Shown: positions 24,727-32,513 of the stretch, piece after piece
Numbering within the stretch: position 1 is the stretch's first letter
Layout: every line of letters begins with the position of its first letter
Origin: Streptomyces caniscabiei
Lineage (GTDB): Bacteria; Actinomycetota; Actinomycetes; Streptomycetales; Streptomycetaceae
DNA length: 45,935 bases
Direction of reading: 5' to 3'
Assembly (NCBI RefSeq): GCF_014930365.1
Contig: NZ_JABXWI010000036.1
Location: 1 to 45,935 of the forward strand
Program-made: the position numbers and the translations under genes
Notes under the pieces: model-generated
What the model was told of the DNA's origin: nothing
What the model saw: only the letters and a program-made list of their open reading frames with translations
Database searches by the model: none

Positions 24727-25541
24727 TGCGGATCACACGTGTGTTGAGCGCGGCCCTGCTGGCGCTGGGCCTGGCCGTCTCCCCGGCCGTCGCGGACTCC
24801 ACGCCCTCCGCGAGCCCCTCGGACGGCGGTGACGCGCCCACCGAGGCGGGCACGTCGTTCCGTACGGCCGCGGAGTTCGAACAGGGGCAGACCGCGACGG
24901 CGAGCGCGTCGACCGGTGACTACCTGTACTGGTCGTTCCCGGCCGACGCGGGGCAGCGGCCGACCGTGCGGGCGAGCGTCAAGCTGCCCGAGGGGGCGGC
25001 GTCCTCCTCGACCTGGCAGATCGACGTGTACGACGGGCTGCGGCGCCGTCAGGCGTGTCAGTACGGCGCGCAGACCCGGACCGCCGGGGCGGGGGCCGGT
25101 TCGGTCGAGCTGTCCTGCACGCTGCGTACGGTCCGGGCCTGGTCGGAGGAGTGGGCGGACGACCCGCTGCCGGGCACGTACTACCTCCGGCTGACCACGA
25201 CCCGGCTGGCCACGGCCGATCTGGGGCTGCCGGTCGGCGCCGAGGTCGAGGTCGAGTCGCAGGAGGTCGGGGGCTCGGCGGCGGTCGACGGTTCGCTGGC
25301 CCAGCCGTTGGTGCCGGGGATCGCCGTCACGTCGGGGCAGGAGGACGAGGAGGACTCCTCGGCCGAAGCCGTCCTCTCCTCGCTCGAACCCGACGACGGG
25401 TGGGCCTCCGGCTGGTGGAGCGACCGCTGGGTGTGGACCGCGCTGGGGGCGGTGCTGGCCGCGCTGGCGGGGATCGGCGGGTACACGCTGACGCGCGGCG
25501 CGGGCCGACCGCGGCGCGTGCCGCCGCCGCCGGGTGCGTGA
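24726..25541 (+). CDS. Surface-anchored partner protein of the VWA gene
   Basis: A 271-residue protein. Signal peptide ending near VAD (residues 1-24), a Ser/Pro linker, a beta-rich domain with two Cys (QACQYG and VELSCTL) and aromatic pattern DYLYWSFPAD, an acidic Glu/Asp stretch (QEDEEDSSAE), and one C-terminal helix (WVWTALGAVLAALAGIGGYTL) with a basic tail. The ATG shares its first base with the TGA of the VWA gene, so co-translation is likely. The repeated topology (signal, beta domain, acidic stalk, anchor) suggests that the two proteins work together at the cell surface. Function unknown. Confidence 0.82.
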   Translation: MRITRVLSAALLALGLAVSPAVADSTPSASPSDGGDAPTEAGTSFRTAAEFEQGQTATASASTGDYLYWSFPADAGQRPTVRASVKLPEGAASSSTWQIDVYDGLRRRQACQYGAQTRTAGAGAGSVELSCTLRTVRAWSEEWADDPLPGTYYLRLTTTRLATADLGLPVGAEVEVESQEVGGSAAVDGSLAQPLVPGIAVTSGQEDEEDSSAEAVLSSLEPDDGWASGWWSDRWVWTALGAVLAALAGIGGYTLTRGAGRPRRVPPPPGA

Positions 25542-25554
25542 CGGCTGACGCCAC

Positions 25555-25788
25555 GGCCGTTTGAGCGCCGCTGTCGGGTGCGGGTGCGTGGGGGCTGGTC
25601 GCGCAGTTCCCCGCGCCCCTAAAAGCATCAGGCCCCTGCGGGCCTGAAAGACCAGAGCCCCGCGGGCCTGAAACGCAACGGGGCTGCGGGCCTGGAAAGC
25701 ACGGGGCGCAGCCCCTGCTTTTCAGGGGCGCGGGGAACTGCGCGAGAAGCCCCACGCACCCGCACCCGGCGACGGCGCTCAAACGGCC
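25555..25788. repeat. Long intergenic inverted repeat, copy 4 (234 bp, most complete)
   Basis: The outer arms GGCCGTTTGAGCGCC (25555-25569) and GGCGCTCAAACGGCC (25774-25788) are perfect. Further in, GTGCGGGTGCGTGGGG and GCGCAGTTCCCCGCGCCCCT pair with their complements on the right. The centre holds three variants of a small GGGCCTGAAA-containing unit. It lies between convergent genes and probably terminates both. Confidence 0.85.
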
Positions 25789-25800
25789 CCCACCCCACCC

Positions 25801-26451
25801 CTATCCCTCCCTCAACTCCTTCGCCAGCGCCCCCTCCCCACTCACCTCCACCCGCCCCGCCCGGACCGCCTCCCGCAGCCCCAACTCCCCCCGGCCGAGC
25901 GCACCGCAGGTGTCCGCGTCGAGGGTCAGCCGTACGTCCGCCTCCCCGGGCGCGGGCCCGTCCCCGTACACCGGCCCCTCCTCGGCGCCCGCCCACACAT
26001 GGAACGCCCCTTCCTCCAGCCGGACTTCGACCAGGCCGGCGCTCCCCCCGCCCGGCCCACCGAGCCCGCCCAGCGCCCGCAGCACCGGCAACGCGAACCA
26101 GTGCGCCCGTACCGCGTCCGTGGCCCGGTGTTCCCCGAGCGCGGACTCCCCCCACGCCCCCAGCGCCTGCAGTACCGGCAGCAACTGGCGCCCCCGGTCG
26201 GTGAGTTCGTACACATAGGCCGCCCCCGGCGGCGGCAGGCGGCGCCGTGTGCTCAACCCGTCCCGTTCCATGTCCTTCAGCCGTGAGGCGAGCACGTCCG
26301 TGCTGACGCCCGGCAGATCCGCGTGCAGATCCGTGTAGCGGCGCGGCCCGGCCAGCAGTTCGCGCACGATCAGCAGGGTCCAGCGGTCACCGACGAGGTC
26401 GAGCGCCCGCGCGGCGGAACAGTACTGGTCGTAGCTTCGGCGAGGTGACAT
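25801..26451 (-). CDS. HxlR-family transcriptional regulator
   Basis: A 216-residue protein. The HxlR winged helix occupies about residues 10-100 (CSAARALDLVGDRWTLLIVRELLAGPRRYTDL, LPGVSTDVLASRLKDMERDGL, AAYVYELTDRGRQLLPVLQALGAWG). The C-terminal ~90 residues form an SCP2-like ligand-binding domain (VEVRLEEGAFHVWAG, VRLTLDADTCGALGRGEL). The ATG directly follows a -10 box by 7 bases with no ribosome site, so the mRNA is probably leaderless. It is divergent from the aminotransferase, with two operator-like dyads in between. Confidence 0.88.
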   Translation of the reverse strand: MSPRRSYDQYCSAARALDLVGDRWTLLIVRELLAGPRRYTDLHADLPGVSTDVLASRLKDMERDGLSTRRRLPPPGAAYVYELTDRGRQLLPVLQALGAWGESALGEHRATDAVRAHWFALPVLRALGGLGGPGGGSAGLVEVRLEEGAFHVWAGAEEGPVYGDGPAPGEADVRLTLDADTCGALGRGELGLREAVRAGRVEVSGEGALAKELREG

Positions 26452-26458
26452 GGGACGC

Positions 26459-26486
26459 AGTCTAGACATGTCGTTGGACTTTCCAA
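26459..26486 (-). promoter_or_regulatory. hxlR promoter with overlapping operator
   Basis: On the minus strand, TTGGAA (26481-26486), 16-bp spacer, TAGACT (26459-26464); the ATG follows 7 bases later. The dyad TTGGA-CTT-TCCAA (26474-26486) covers the -35, consistent with autoregulation. Confidence 0.6.
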
Positions 26487-26493
26487 GCGCCCA

Positions 26494-26508
26494 CTTGGTA
26501 AAACCAAG
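26494..26508. promoter_or_regulatory. Second HxlR-like operator CTTGGT-AAA-ACCAAG
   Basis: A perfect dyad with 6-bp arms and 3-bp spacer, centred 21 bp from the dyad at 26474-26486, so on the same face of the helix. It overlaps a candidate -35 (TTGGTA, 26495-26500) of the aminotransferase, which has TACATC at 26518-26523 as -10. Confidence 0.6.
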
Positions 26509-26545
26509 CGAACCAGCTACATCACGAACCGGAGGGCGAGGGCGC

Positions 26546-27754
26546 ATGGAGTTCCGGCAGTCGAGCAAGCTCAGCGAGGTCTGTTACGAGATCCGCGGCC
26601 CCGTGATCGAGCACGCCAACGCGTTGGAGGAGGCGGGCCACAGCGTCCTGCGCCTCAACACCGGCAACCCCGCGCTCTTCGGCTTCGAGGCGCCGGAGGA
26701 GATCATCCAGGACATGATCCGGATGCTCCCCCAGGCCCACGGCTACACGGACTCGCGCGGCATCCTCTCCGCCCGCCGCGCGGTCGCCCAGCGCTACCAG
26801 GACCGGGGCCTCGACGTCGACGTGGACGACGTCTTCCTCGGCAACGGCGTCTCCGAGCTGGTCTCCATGGCCGTACAGGCGCTGATCGAGGACGGCGACG
26901 AGATCCTCATCCCCGCCCCCGACTTCCCCCTGTGGACGGCGGTCACCACCCTCGCCGGCGGCAAGGCGGTCCACTACCTCTGCGACGAGCAGGCCGACTG
27001 GTTCCCGGACCTCGACGACATGGCGTCGAAGATCACCGACCGCACCCGGGCCGTCGTCATCATCAACCCCAACAACCCCACCGGCGCGGTCTACCCCAAG
27101 GAGATCATCGAGGGCATCCTCGACCTCGCCCGCCGCCACGGCCTGATGGTGTTCGCCGACGAGATCTACGACCAGATCCTGTACGACGACGCCGTCCACC
27201 ACTCGGCCGCCGCGCTCGCCCCCGACCTGGTCGTCCTCACCTTCTGCGGCCTCTCCAAGACCTACCGCGTCGCGGGCTTCCGCTCCGGCTGGCTGGTCGT
27301 CACCGGCCCCAAGCAGCACGCCCGCAACTACCTGGAGGGCCTGACGATGCTGGCCTCCATGCGGCTGTGCGCCAACGCGCCCGCCCAGTACGCCATCCAG
27401 GCCGCGCTCGGGGGCCGCCAGTCGATCACCGACCTCACCAGCCCGGGCGGCCGCCTCCACGAGCAGCGCGACGTGGTCTTCGAGAAGCTCAACGAGATCC
27501 CCGGCGTCTCCTGCGTGAAGCCCAAGGGCGCCCTGTATGCCTTCCCCCGGCTCGACCCCAAGGTCCACAAGATCCACGACGACGAGAAGTTCGTCCTGGA
27601 CCTCCTCCTCCGCGAGAAGATCCAGGTCGTCCAGGGCACCGGATTCAACTGGCCGACCCCCGACCACTTCCGCATCCTCACCCTCCCCCACGCCGACGAC
27701 CTGGACGCGGCGATCAGCCGGATCGGCCGCTTCCTGAGCGGCTACCGGCAGTAG
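26546..27754 (+). CDS. PLP-dependent aminotransferase (AlaA-like alanine transaminase)
   Basis: A 402-residue class I/II aminotransferase. The N-terminus MEFRQSSKLSEVCYEIRGPV is characteristic of the AlaA group, which converts pyruvate and glutamate to alanine and 2-oxoglutarate. Further motifs are LRLNTGNPALFGF, the cofactor-contacting INPNNPTGAVYP and FADEIYDQI, and the Schiff-base Lys238 in GLSKTYRVAGFRSGW. GGAGGG lies 9 bases upstream of the ATG. It is divergent from and probably controlled by the HxlR gene. Confidence 0.92.
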   Translation: MEFRQSSKLSEVCYEIRGPVIEHANALEEAGHSVLRLNTGNPALFGFEAPEEIIQDMIRMLPQAHGYTDSRGILSARRAVAQRYQDRGLDVDVDDVFLGNGVSELVSMAVQALIEDGDEILIPAPDFPLWTAVTTLAGGKAVHYLCDEQADWFPDLDDMASKITDRTRAVVIINPNNPTGAVYPKEIIEGILDLARRHGLMVFADEIYDQILYDDAVHHSAAALAPDLVVLTFCGLSKTYRVAGFRSGWLVVTGPKQHARNYLEGLTMLASMRLCANAPAQYAIQAALGGRQSITDLTSPGGRLHEQRDVVFEKLNEIPGVSCVKPKGALYAFPRLDPKVHKIHDDEKFVLDLLLREKIQVVQGTGFNWPTPDHFRILTLPHADDLDAAISRIGRFLSGYRQ

Positions 27755-27863
27755 CCGACGCCGGGCGCCTGCGGCGACCGGACGGCGTGCGTACGCGGAT
27801 GGCGGCTTCGGCGTACACGGTCTCGGGGCGTCGGCGTGCACCCGGCCTGGGTAGCCCTTCCCC

Positions 27864-28397
27864 ATGACCGATCGCCCACTGCTCCTCCTCGACGTCGACG
27901 GCCCCCTCAACCCCTTCGGCGCCCGGTGGTTGCGCCCGCGCGGCTATGTGACCCGCCGGGTGCGTCCGGCCAACTGGTCCGCCCGGCAGAAACCCGGCTC
28001 CCGGCGGCTGCGCCGGGGCCTGCGCATCCGCCTCAATCCGGCACACGGCGAGCGACTCCTCGCGCTGCCCTACGAGTTGGCGTGGGCGACGACGTGGATG
28101 CACGAGGCCAACGAGATGATCGGCCCGGTGATCGGGCTGCCCCGCGATCTGCCGGTCATCGAGTTCGACGGCCTCTTCGCCGAGGACCCGGACGGGCTGT
28201 ACTGGAAGACCCGTCAGGTCCTGGCGTGGGCGGCCGGACGCCCGTTCGTCTGGGTCGACGACATGATCACCGACCTCGACGTACGGCATGTGGCCGAGCA
28301 CCACGACACCGCCGCGCTGCTGCTGCGGATCGATCCACGCAGAGGGCTGCGGGAGGCGGAGTTCACGGAGCTGGAGCGGTGGGCCCGCGCTCTGTGA
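27864..28397 (+). CDS. HAD-like protein
   Basis: A 177-residue protein. The N-terminal LLLLDVDGPLNPFG matches HAD motif I with the nucleophile and acid Asp-x-Asp. The C-terminal RPFVWVDDMITDLDV resembles HAD motif IV. A WATTWMHEANEMI segment is typical of Streptomyces HAD-like proteins related to RNA-repair 'Swiss army knife' domains (recalled family). Its phosphatase substrate is unknown. There is no strong ribosome site. Confidence 0.75.
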   Translation: MTDRPLLLLDVDGPLNPFGARWLRPRGYVTRRVRPANWSARQKPGSRRLRRGLRIRLNPAHGERLLALPYELAWATTWMHEANEMIGPVIGLPRDLPVIEFDGLFAEDPDGLYWKTRQVLAWAAGRPFVWVDDMITDLDVRHVAEHHDTAALLLRIDPRRGLREAEFTELERWARAL

Positions 28398-28440
28398 GGC
28401 GCGGACACCGCCCGCCGCCGCGGGCTCGTAGCCTGGGGGC

Positions 28441-29040
28441 ATGGGTGATCTTCTTCTTGTGCGGCACGGCGAGACCGAGTGGTCGATGTCCGGACAGCAC
28501 ACCAGCTGGACCGACATCTCCTTGACGGACCGCGGCCGCGAGCAGGCGCGTGGCCTCGCGCCGCTGCTCGGCTCGCACCGCGTCGGGGCCGTGTTCGTGA
28601 GCCCGCTCAAACGGGCCCGCGAGACGGCCGACCTGGCCGGGCTCTCCGGGGCGCGCGTCGACGCGGACCTCGTCGAATGGGACTACGGCGGGTACGAGGG
28701 CGTCACGACCGTCGAGATCCATCGCACCCGGCCGGAGTGGTTCCTGTTCACGGACGGGGTCGCGCCGGGACCGCCGGAGCACCCCGGGGAGAGCCCGGAG
28801 GAGGTCGGCGCGCGGGCCGACCGCATGCTGGCGAAGGTGCACGCGGCACTGGCGAACCACGAGGGGAGCGTGGTGCTCGTGGCACACGGCCACTTCCTGC
28901 GGGTTCTCACCGCCCGCTATCTCGGGTTGCCCGCCTCCGGCGGCGCGCTGTTCCAGCTGGCCACGGGCACGGTCTGCCGACTCGGCACGGAGCACGGGCG
29001 TCCGGTCGTCGCGGGGTGGAATGTCAGACCCTCCTCGTAG
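28441..29040 (+). CDS. Histidine phosphatase superfamily protein
   Basis: A 199-residue member of the phosphoglycerate mutase-like branch. The catalytic RHG motif is LLLVRHGETEWS (His9). The second conserved Arg is in SPLKRARETA, the acidic residue in VEWDYGGYEG, and the second catalytic His in VVLVAHGHFLRVL. Length and motifs are complete. Members dephosphorylate sugar phosphates or other small molecules; the substrate is not predictable. It starts 43 bases after the HAD gene and is probably co-transcribed. Confidence 0.9.
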   Translation: MGDLLLVRHGETEWSMSGQHTSWTDISLTDRGREQARGLAPLLGSHRVGAVFVSPLKRARETADLAGLSGARVDADLVEWDYGGYEGVTTVEIHRTRPEWFLFTDGVAPGPPEHPGESPEEVGARADRMLAKVHAALANHEGSVVLVAHGHFLRVLTARYLGLPASGGALFQLATGTVCRLGTEHGRPVVAGWNVRPSS

Positions 29041-29051
29041 CCTTCGGACGG

Positions 29052-29155
29052 GTCGACCCACAACCGGTCCGGGGAGGGATCCACAGCCGGTCGGGTGAGG
29101 GATCCACGGCCGGGGGAAGGATCCACTGCCGGTTCCGGTGGGGGGCCACGGCCGA
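29052..29155. repeat. Degenerate tandem repeat, unit about 19-25 bp
   Basis: GATCCAC-N-GCCGG units begin at 29078, 29101 and 29120, with a related GTCGACCCACAACCGG at 29052 and a partial GGCCACGGCC near 29144. They fill the gap between the phosphatase stop and the next gene's ribosome binding site. Confidence 0.7.
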
Positions 29156-29175
29156 TCGACGTGAGGGAGGGTGCC

Positions 29176-29844
29176 GTGACACGACCGCCGACCGCCGCCC
29201 AGCGGCGGATCATCGACGCCGCCGAGCCCGTGACCGGGCGCCTGACGGGCACGGAGCACCAGCTCGCGGCCCTGGTGAAGCGGGGGCTGGCCTTCCGGCA
29301 TCCGCGCCCGCCGCACGACCACTTCCTCACCCCGGCCGGCCACCGCATACGGGAGACGGCACCGGCCCCGTCTCCGGCCCCGGTCCCGGAGACGGCCCCC
29401 CGCGAGCCGGCCCGGACGGACACCGCTCCCGCCGGTACGGGCGTCTTCGCCGCGCGGGTCGGCGGCGAGGAGGCCGCCGCCACCGGACCGGCACGGGCAC
29501 GTGAGGTCCACAGCGCCTGGCAGGGGCTTCTGGAGCTGCGCCGGATGACCAACACCGGCGGCGTCACGGACCGCCCCTGCGGCTGGGAGCGCACGCATCT
29601 CGTGCAGGCCGCCGCACTGGCGCTGGAGGCCGCGGGCCACCGGCCCGCCGGAGCGGACCCGGCGGGCGGTGGTTACCGCGTGCGGGCCACGCCCCAGCCC
29701 GAGGCCGTCGCCGTACGGGAGCCCGACGCGGAGGCGCTGCGGGCCTGCGGGGCGACGCTGGAGGAGGCGGGCTGGCAGGTCGGCGAGCACACGGATCGAC
29801 GGACGCGGGAGCGGTATCTGCTGGCCTCGCCGAGGCGGGCGTAG
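29176..29844 (+). CDS. Unrecognised protein with winged-helix-like N-terminus
   Basis: A 222-residue protein from GTG 29176, with GAGGGAGG 4 bases upstream. Residues 1-60 (TAAQRRIIDAAEPVTGRLTGTEHQLAALVKRGLAFRHPRPPHDHFLTPAGHRIRE) read like a small winged helix with a beta wing. A Pro/Ala-rich linker follows (about 60-100). A second domain (about 110-222) holds WERTHLVQAAALALEAAGHRPAG and LEEAGWQVGEHTDRRTRERYLLASP. No catalytic motif is seen. The upstream tandem repeats may be its leader. Confidence 0.7.
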   Translation: MTRPPTAAQRRIIDAAEPVTGRLTGTEHQLAALVKRGLAFRHPRPPHDHFLTPAGHRIRETAPAPSPAPVPETAPREPARTDTAPAGTGVFAARVGGEEAAATGPARAREVHSAWQGLLELRRMTNTGGVTDRPCGWERTHLVQAAALALEAAGHRPAGADPAGGGYRVRATPQPEAVAVREPDAEALRACGATLEEAGWQVGEHTDRRTRERYLLASPRRA

Positions 29845-29886
29845 CGGGCCGGCCGGTACGTCGGCGCACCGAGGTCGCCCTGGCGG

Positions 29887-29902
29887 CTGAGCAAGCGCTC
29901 AG
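29887..29902. promoter_or_regulatory. TetR-type palindrome upstream of the thioesterase
   Basis: CTGAGC-AAGC-GCTCAG, perfect 6-bp arms, 40 bp before the start codon at 29942. Sites of this form (GAGC..GCTC) often precede acyl-CoA genes controlled by TetR regulators in actinomycetes. No tetR gene is adjacent here. Confidence 0.5.
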
Positions 29903-29941
29903 TAAGCTGGACGCGTTCCGTCGGCCTCAGTAGGGGGAGTC

Positions 29942-30364
29942 ATGACCGAGCCGTTTTCCGTTCCGGTGACCGTGCGCGGGTACGAGATCGATGTGCAGGG
30001 GCACCTGAACCAGAGCGTGTACCTCCAGTACGGCGAGCACGCGCGGTGGTCGCTGTTGCGGGCCGCCGGGATACGTCAGGCCGACCTGAGGGCCAAGGGG
30101 GTCGGGCCCGTGGCGCTGGAGACGACGGTCCGTTACCGCCGGGAGCTGCTGGCCGGTGACGAGGTCGAGGTGACGTGCGCGTTCGTGTGGGGCGAGGGCA
30201 AGACATTCCGTATCGAGCAGACCGTGCGCCGGACGGACGGCACGGTGGCCGCCGAGATCACCGGTGTCGGCGGGCTGATGGACCTGAGGATCCGCAAGCT
30301 GGTGGCCGACCCCCGTGAGTACTTCCGCGCCCTGGCGTCGGACCCCACGCTGTTCGGGCTGTGA
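29942..30364 (+). CDS. Hot-dog fold acyl-CoA thioesterase
   Basis: A 140-residue protein of the YbgC/4HBT type. The segment RGYEIDVQGHLNQSVYLQYGEHARWSLLRAAG carries the Asp/Asn active-site region of the family (DxxGHxNxxxY). Hot-dog strands follow (ETTVRYRRELLAGDEVEVTCAFVW, KTFRIEQTVRRTDGTVAAEITGVGGLMDL). GTAGGGGGAG precedes the ATG. It hydrolyses acyl-CoA esters in the cytoplasm; chain specificity is unknown. Confidence 0.88.
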   Translation: MTEPFSVPVTVRGYEIDVQGHLNQSVYLQYGEHARWSLLRAAGIRQADLRAKGVGPVALETTVRYRRELLAGDEVEVTCAFVWGEGKTFRIEQTVRRTDGTVAAEITGVGGLMDLRIRKLVADPREYFRALASDPTLFGL

Positions 30365-30520
30365 CGGCAGCGCCGGACCCCGCGCCCCGGGCGGCGAGGG
30401 CAGCGCCGGGCCCCGCGCCGAGGTCCGGTTCCCGAGGCCCCGGCGGCCCCCGGCGCCGCGGACCGTGAGCGGGAACCCACGGCCCGCGACCCCAGGGACT
30501 CAGGACCGGCGGCCGCTCGG

Positions 30521-30548
30521 CCCAGCGGGTTCAGCCCAGCGGGTTCAG
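30521..30548. repeat. 14-bp perfect tandem duplication at the peroxidase stop codon
   Basis: CCCAGCGGGTTCAG occurs at 30521-30534 and 30535-30548. Read on the minus strand, the second-read copy creates the TGA that ends the peroxidase. A separate near-identical pair, GGCAGCGCCGG(A/G)CCCCGCGCC, lies in the same gap near 30366 and 30400. Confidence 0.8.
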
Positions 30549-32219
30549 CAGCTCCGGGTCGTTCTCGAAGGCGAAGAGCAGCAGGTCCGCCATGGTGAAC
30601 TTGCCCCTCCGGTGGGACGGGAGGCTCGGGCGCCAGCCCGGGTGCTTCACGATCGACCTCCGGCTGCCCTCCATCGCCCGGTGGAAGACCTCCGCGACGA
30701 GCGTGCCGCCGACGCCGGTGAGGCTGCCGGGACGCGCTTCGTTCACCTCGGCCTCGCGCAGCACGTAGAACCACAGCGGGGTGTGCTCCACGAGCCGGGC
30801 GCGCTCGGCGTCGGTGAGCCCGTCCAGTACGGCTCCCCCGTTGCCGCGCAGGATCTGGTCCTCCGTCAGGGGCTTGAAGCCCATCTGCGCGGCCAGTTGC
30901 GGCCCGGTGGCCAGCTCGACCATCGCGGCCCGCACCAGGTTGCGGAACGCGAGGTTGCGCTGGATCGGCGGCGGGGCCGGGCGGCCGCGACCGTCGAAGG
31001 TGCCGGTGGGCAGCGTGGACAGGGGGTCGACGAGCAGGGTGTCCAGCCGCTTGGCCACGTTGAACTCGCGCTCGGGCACGACCAGGTCGTCACGGCCGAT
31101 CTCGCCGAAGTCGAAGAGCCGGCGGAAGTCGACGATCCAGTTGGTCGGCAGCCGCAGGTTCTCCCCGGCGTTCGGGTCGTCGAGGTCGCTCAGGTCGTCC
31201 GGACCGGGCGTGAGGTTCCCCGCGGTGCCGCTGAACCGGAACAGCAGGCCGAGCGAGGCGATCGGTCCCGGTCCGCCCGCGCGGAACACGCTGTTCCACT
31301 GGTAGGCCCCGCGCACCATGCTGTGCCCGAGGCGGTAGGCGGCGACCGAGAACTCGATGGGCATCGTCGGGAGGTCGCCGGGCCGGACGTATCCGGGCCG
31401 CTCGAAGTGCCGGCGCCCGCGGGTGAAGACCCGCTCGACGATGTCCGGGTCGACGATGCGCGGGAGGAAGTCGGTGCGCAGCACCCACTGGTAGTGCTTC
31501 ACGACGATGTCCCGGGCGGCCTGGAACAGCCGGCGCTCGGGCACTCCGCGCTCGGCGAGGAGGTCGACGACACGGTTGTGGAAGCGGATGAACGCCAGGT
31601 GGACCTGGCCGACCGCGAGGTTCTCGTCGTTGCGCGCGTCCGGGATCAGCGGGGCGCGCTGGTCGGCCCGGGTGCCGCCAGCCGCCTCGCCCGCCCTCGG
31701 CAGGTCGAAGCCCTCGCGGTCGACGTTGGACGTGGACTCGGGCGGGAAGGGCACCCCGAGCGTGGTGCCGGTCCGCAGGCGGCCGTCGGACTCGTAGAAG
31801 CGGGCGCTGCCCGCGTGGTGCGGGCCCATGCCGTAGAGCGAGTCCAGGTCGAGGGCGGGGCTGCGCCCCTGCACCAGGTCCTCGACGGGGACCGGTTCGC
31901 CCAGCCCCACCTGGGTGCGGTCGAGGGTCAGGTCGTGGTCGACGAACTGCCCGAGATAGGTGAACCCCGCCGGGACCGATGCCCCGGGCTCCCCCGAGTC
32001 GGGGTCGGCGCCGCCGGTGCCCGTGGTCATGGCCTCGGCGAGCTTGCCGAGGAGTGTCTCGTCGAGCTGGACTCCCTTCCCGCCGAACCGGGAGAAGCGG
32101 AAGGCCATCTGCTGCTCGGTCGCGCTCGGCACGCGCGCGACCGCCGCCCCCTTCTCGAACTCCAGGATCCGGCCCTCGTCGACGACGTAGTAGGTCTCGC
32201 GATGGTGTCGATGCACCAT
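30531..32219 (-). CDS. Animal-type heme peroxidase family protein
   Basis: A 562-residue protein of the peroxidase-cyclooxygenase superfamily. The distal pair Gln91 and His95 lies in YLGQFVDHDLTLD, a calcium-type segment follows (DLDSLYGMGP), and the proximal heme ligand His299 is in YRLGHSMVRGAYQWN. NEARPGSLTGVGGTLVAEVFHRAMEGS near the C-terminus is also conserved in bacterial members. There is no signal peptide, so the enzyme appears cytoplasmic or is exported by another route. It is divergent from the GH89 gene. The C-terminus is set by a 14-bp duplication. Confidence 0.9.
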   Translation of the reverse strand: MVHRHHRETYYVVDEGRILEFEKGAAVARVPSATEQQMAFRFSRFGGKGVQLDETLLGKLAEAMTTGTGGADPDSGEPGASVPAGFTYLGQFVDHDLTLDRTQVGLGEPVPVEDLVQGRSPALDLDSLYGMGPHHAGSARFYESDGRLRTGTTLGVPFPPESTSNVDREGFDLPRAGEAAGGTRADQRAPLIPDARNDENLAVGQVHLAFIRFHNRVVDLLAERGVPERRLFQAARDIVVKHYQWVLRTDFLPRIVDPDIVERVFTRGRRHFERPGYVRPGDLPTMPIEFSVAAYRLGHSMVRGAYQWNSVFRAGGPGPIASLGLLFRFSGTAGNLTPGPDDLSDLDDPNAGENLRLPTNWIVDFRRLFDFGEIGRDDLVVPEREFNVAKRLDTLLVDPLSTLPTGTFDGRGRPAPPPIQRNLAFRNLVRAAMVELATGPQLAAQMGFKPLTEDQILRGNGGAVLDGLTDAERARLVEHTPLWFYVLREAEVNEARPGSLTGVGGTLVAEVFHRAMEGSRRSIVKHPGWRPSLPSHRRGKFTMADLLLFAFENDPELLNPLG

Positions 32220-32365
32220 GTGTGTCCCCGTTCTGTCCCCCGGCTCCGCGAACGGTCACAACCGGACTTTCCGGTTCTCCCCGTCGGTACCGGCCCCCAC
32301 CGGACGCGAAGCGATCATTCGGATAAATCCCTGTTTCCCGACAACGTGTCGAGCGCGAGAAGCGG

Positions 32366-32380
32366 TTCCCGAACCGGGAA
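32366..32380. promoter_or_regulatory. Dyad TTCCCG-AAC-CGGGAA in the peroxidase/GH89 gap
   Basis: Perfect 6-bp arms, with an overlapping second dyad CGGTT-CCCG-AACCG shifted two bases to the left. It lies in an AT-richer stretch of the 294-bp divergent gap, about 135 bp before the GH89 ATG and 150 bp before the peroxidase ATG. It may be an operator for one or both genes; the regulator is unknown. The rest of the gap shows no gene. Confidence 0.45.
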
Positions 32381-32513
32381 ATCTACTCATATTGACGTAG
32401 GAAGGAGCCGTTCACGCCGGGTTCTCCCCCGTGTGGCCGCGTGTCTGCGCACAAGTGGGGGGCGGGCGGGTATTCCTCCCACGGCGTACCCCCCACCGCA
32501 TCCCGGAGACACC

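Noticed and set aside
30315..32513. Plus-strand in-frame extension of the GH89 gene by over 700 codons
   Set aside because: The extension is antisense to the heme peroxidase. The signal peptide and ribosome site at 32504-32514 define the true GH89 start.
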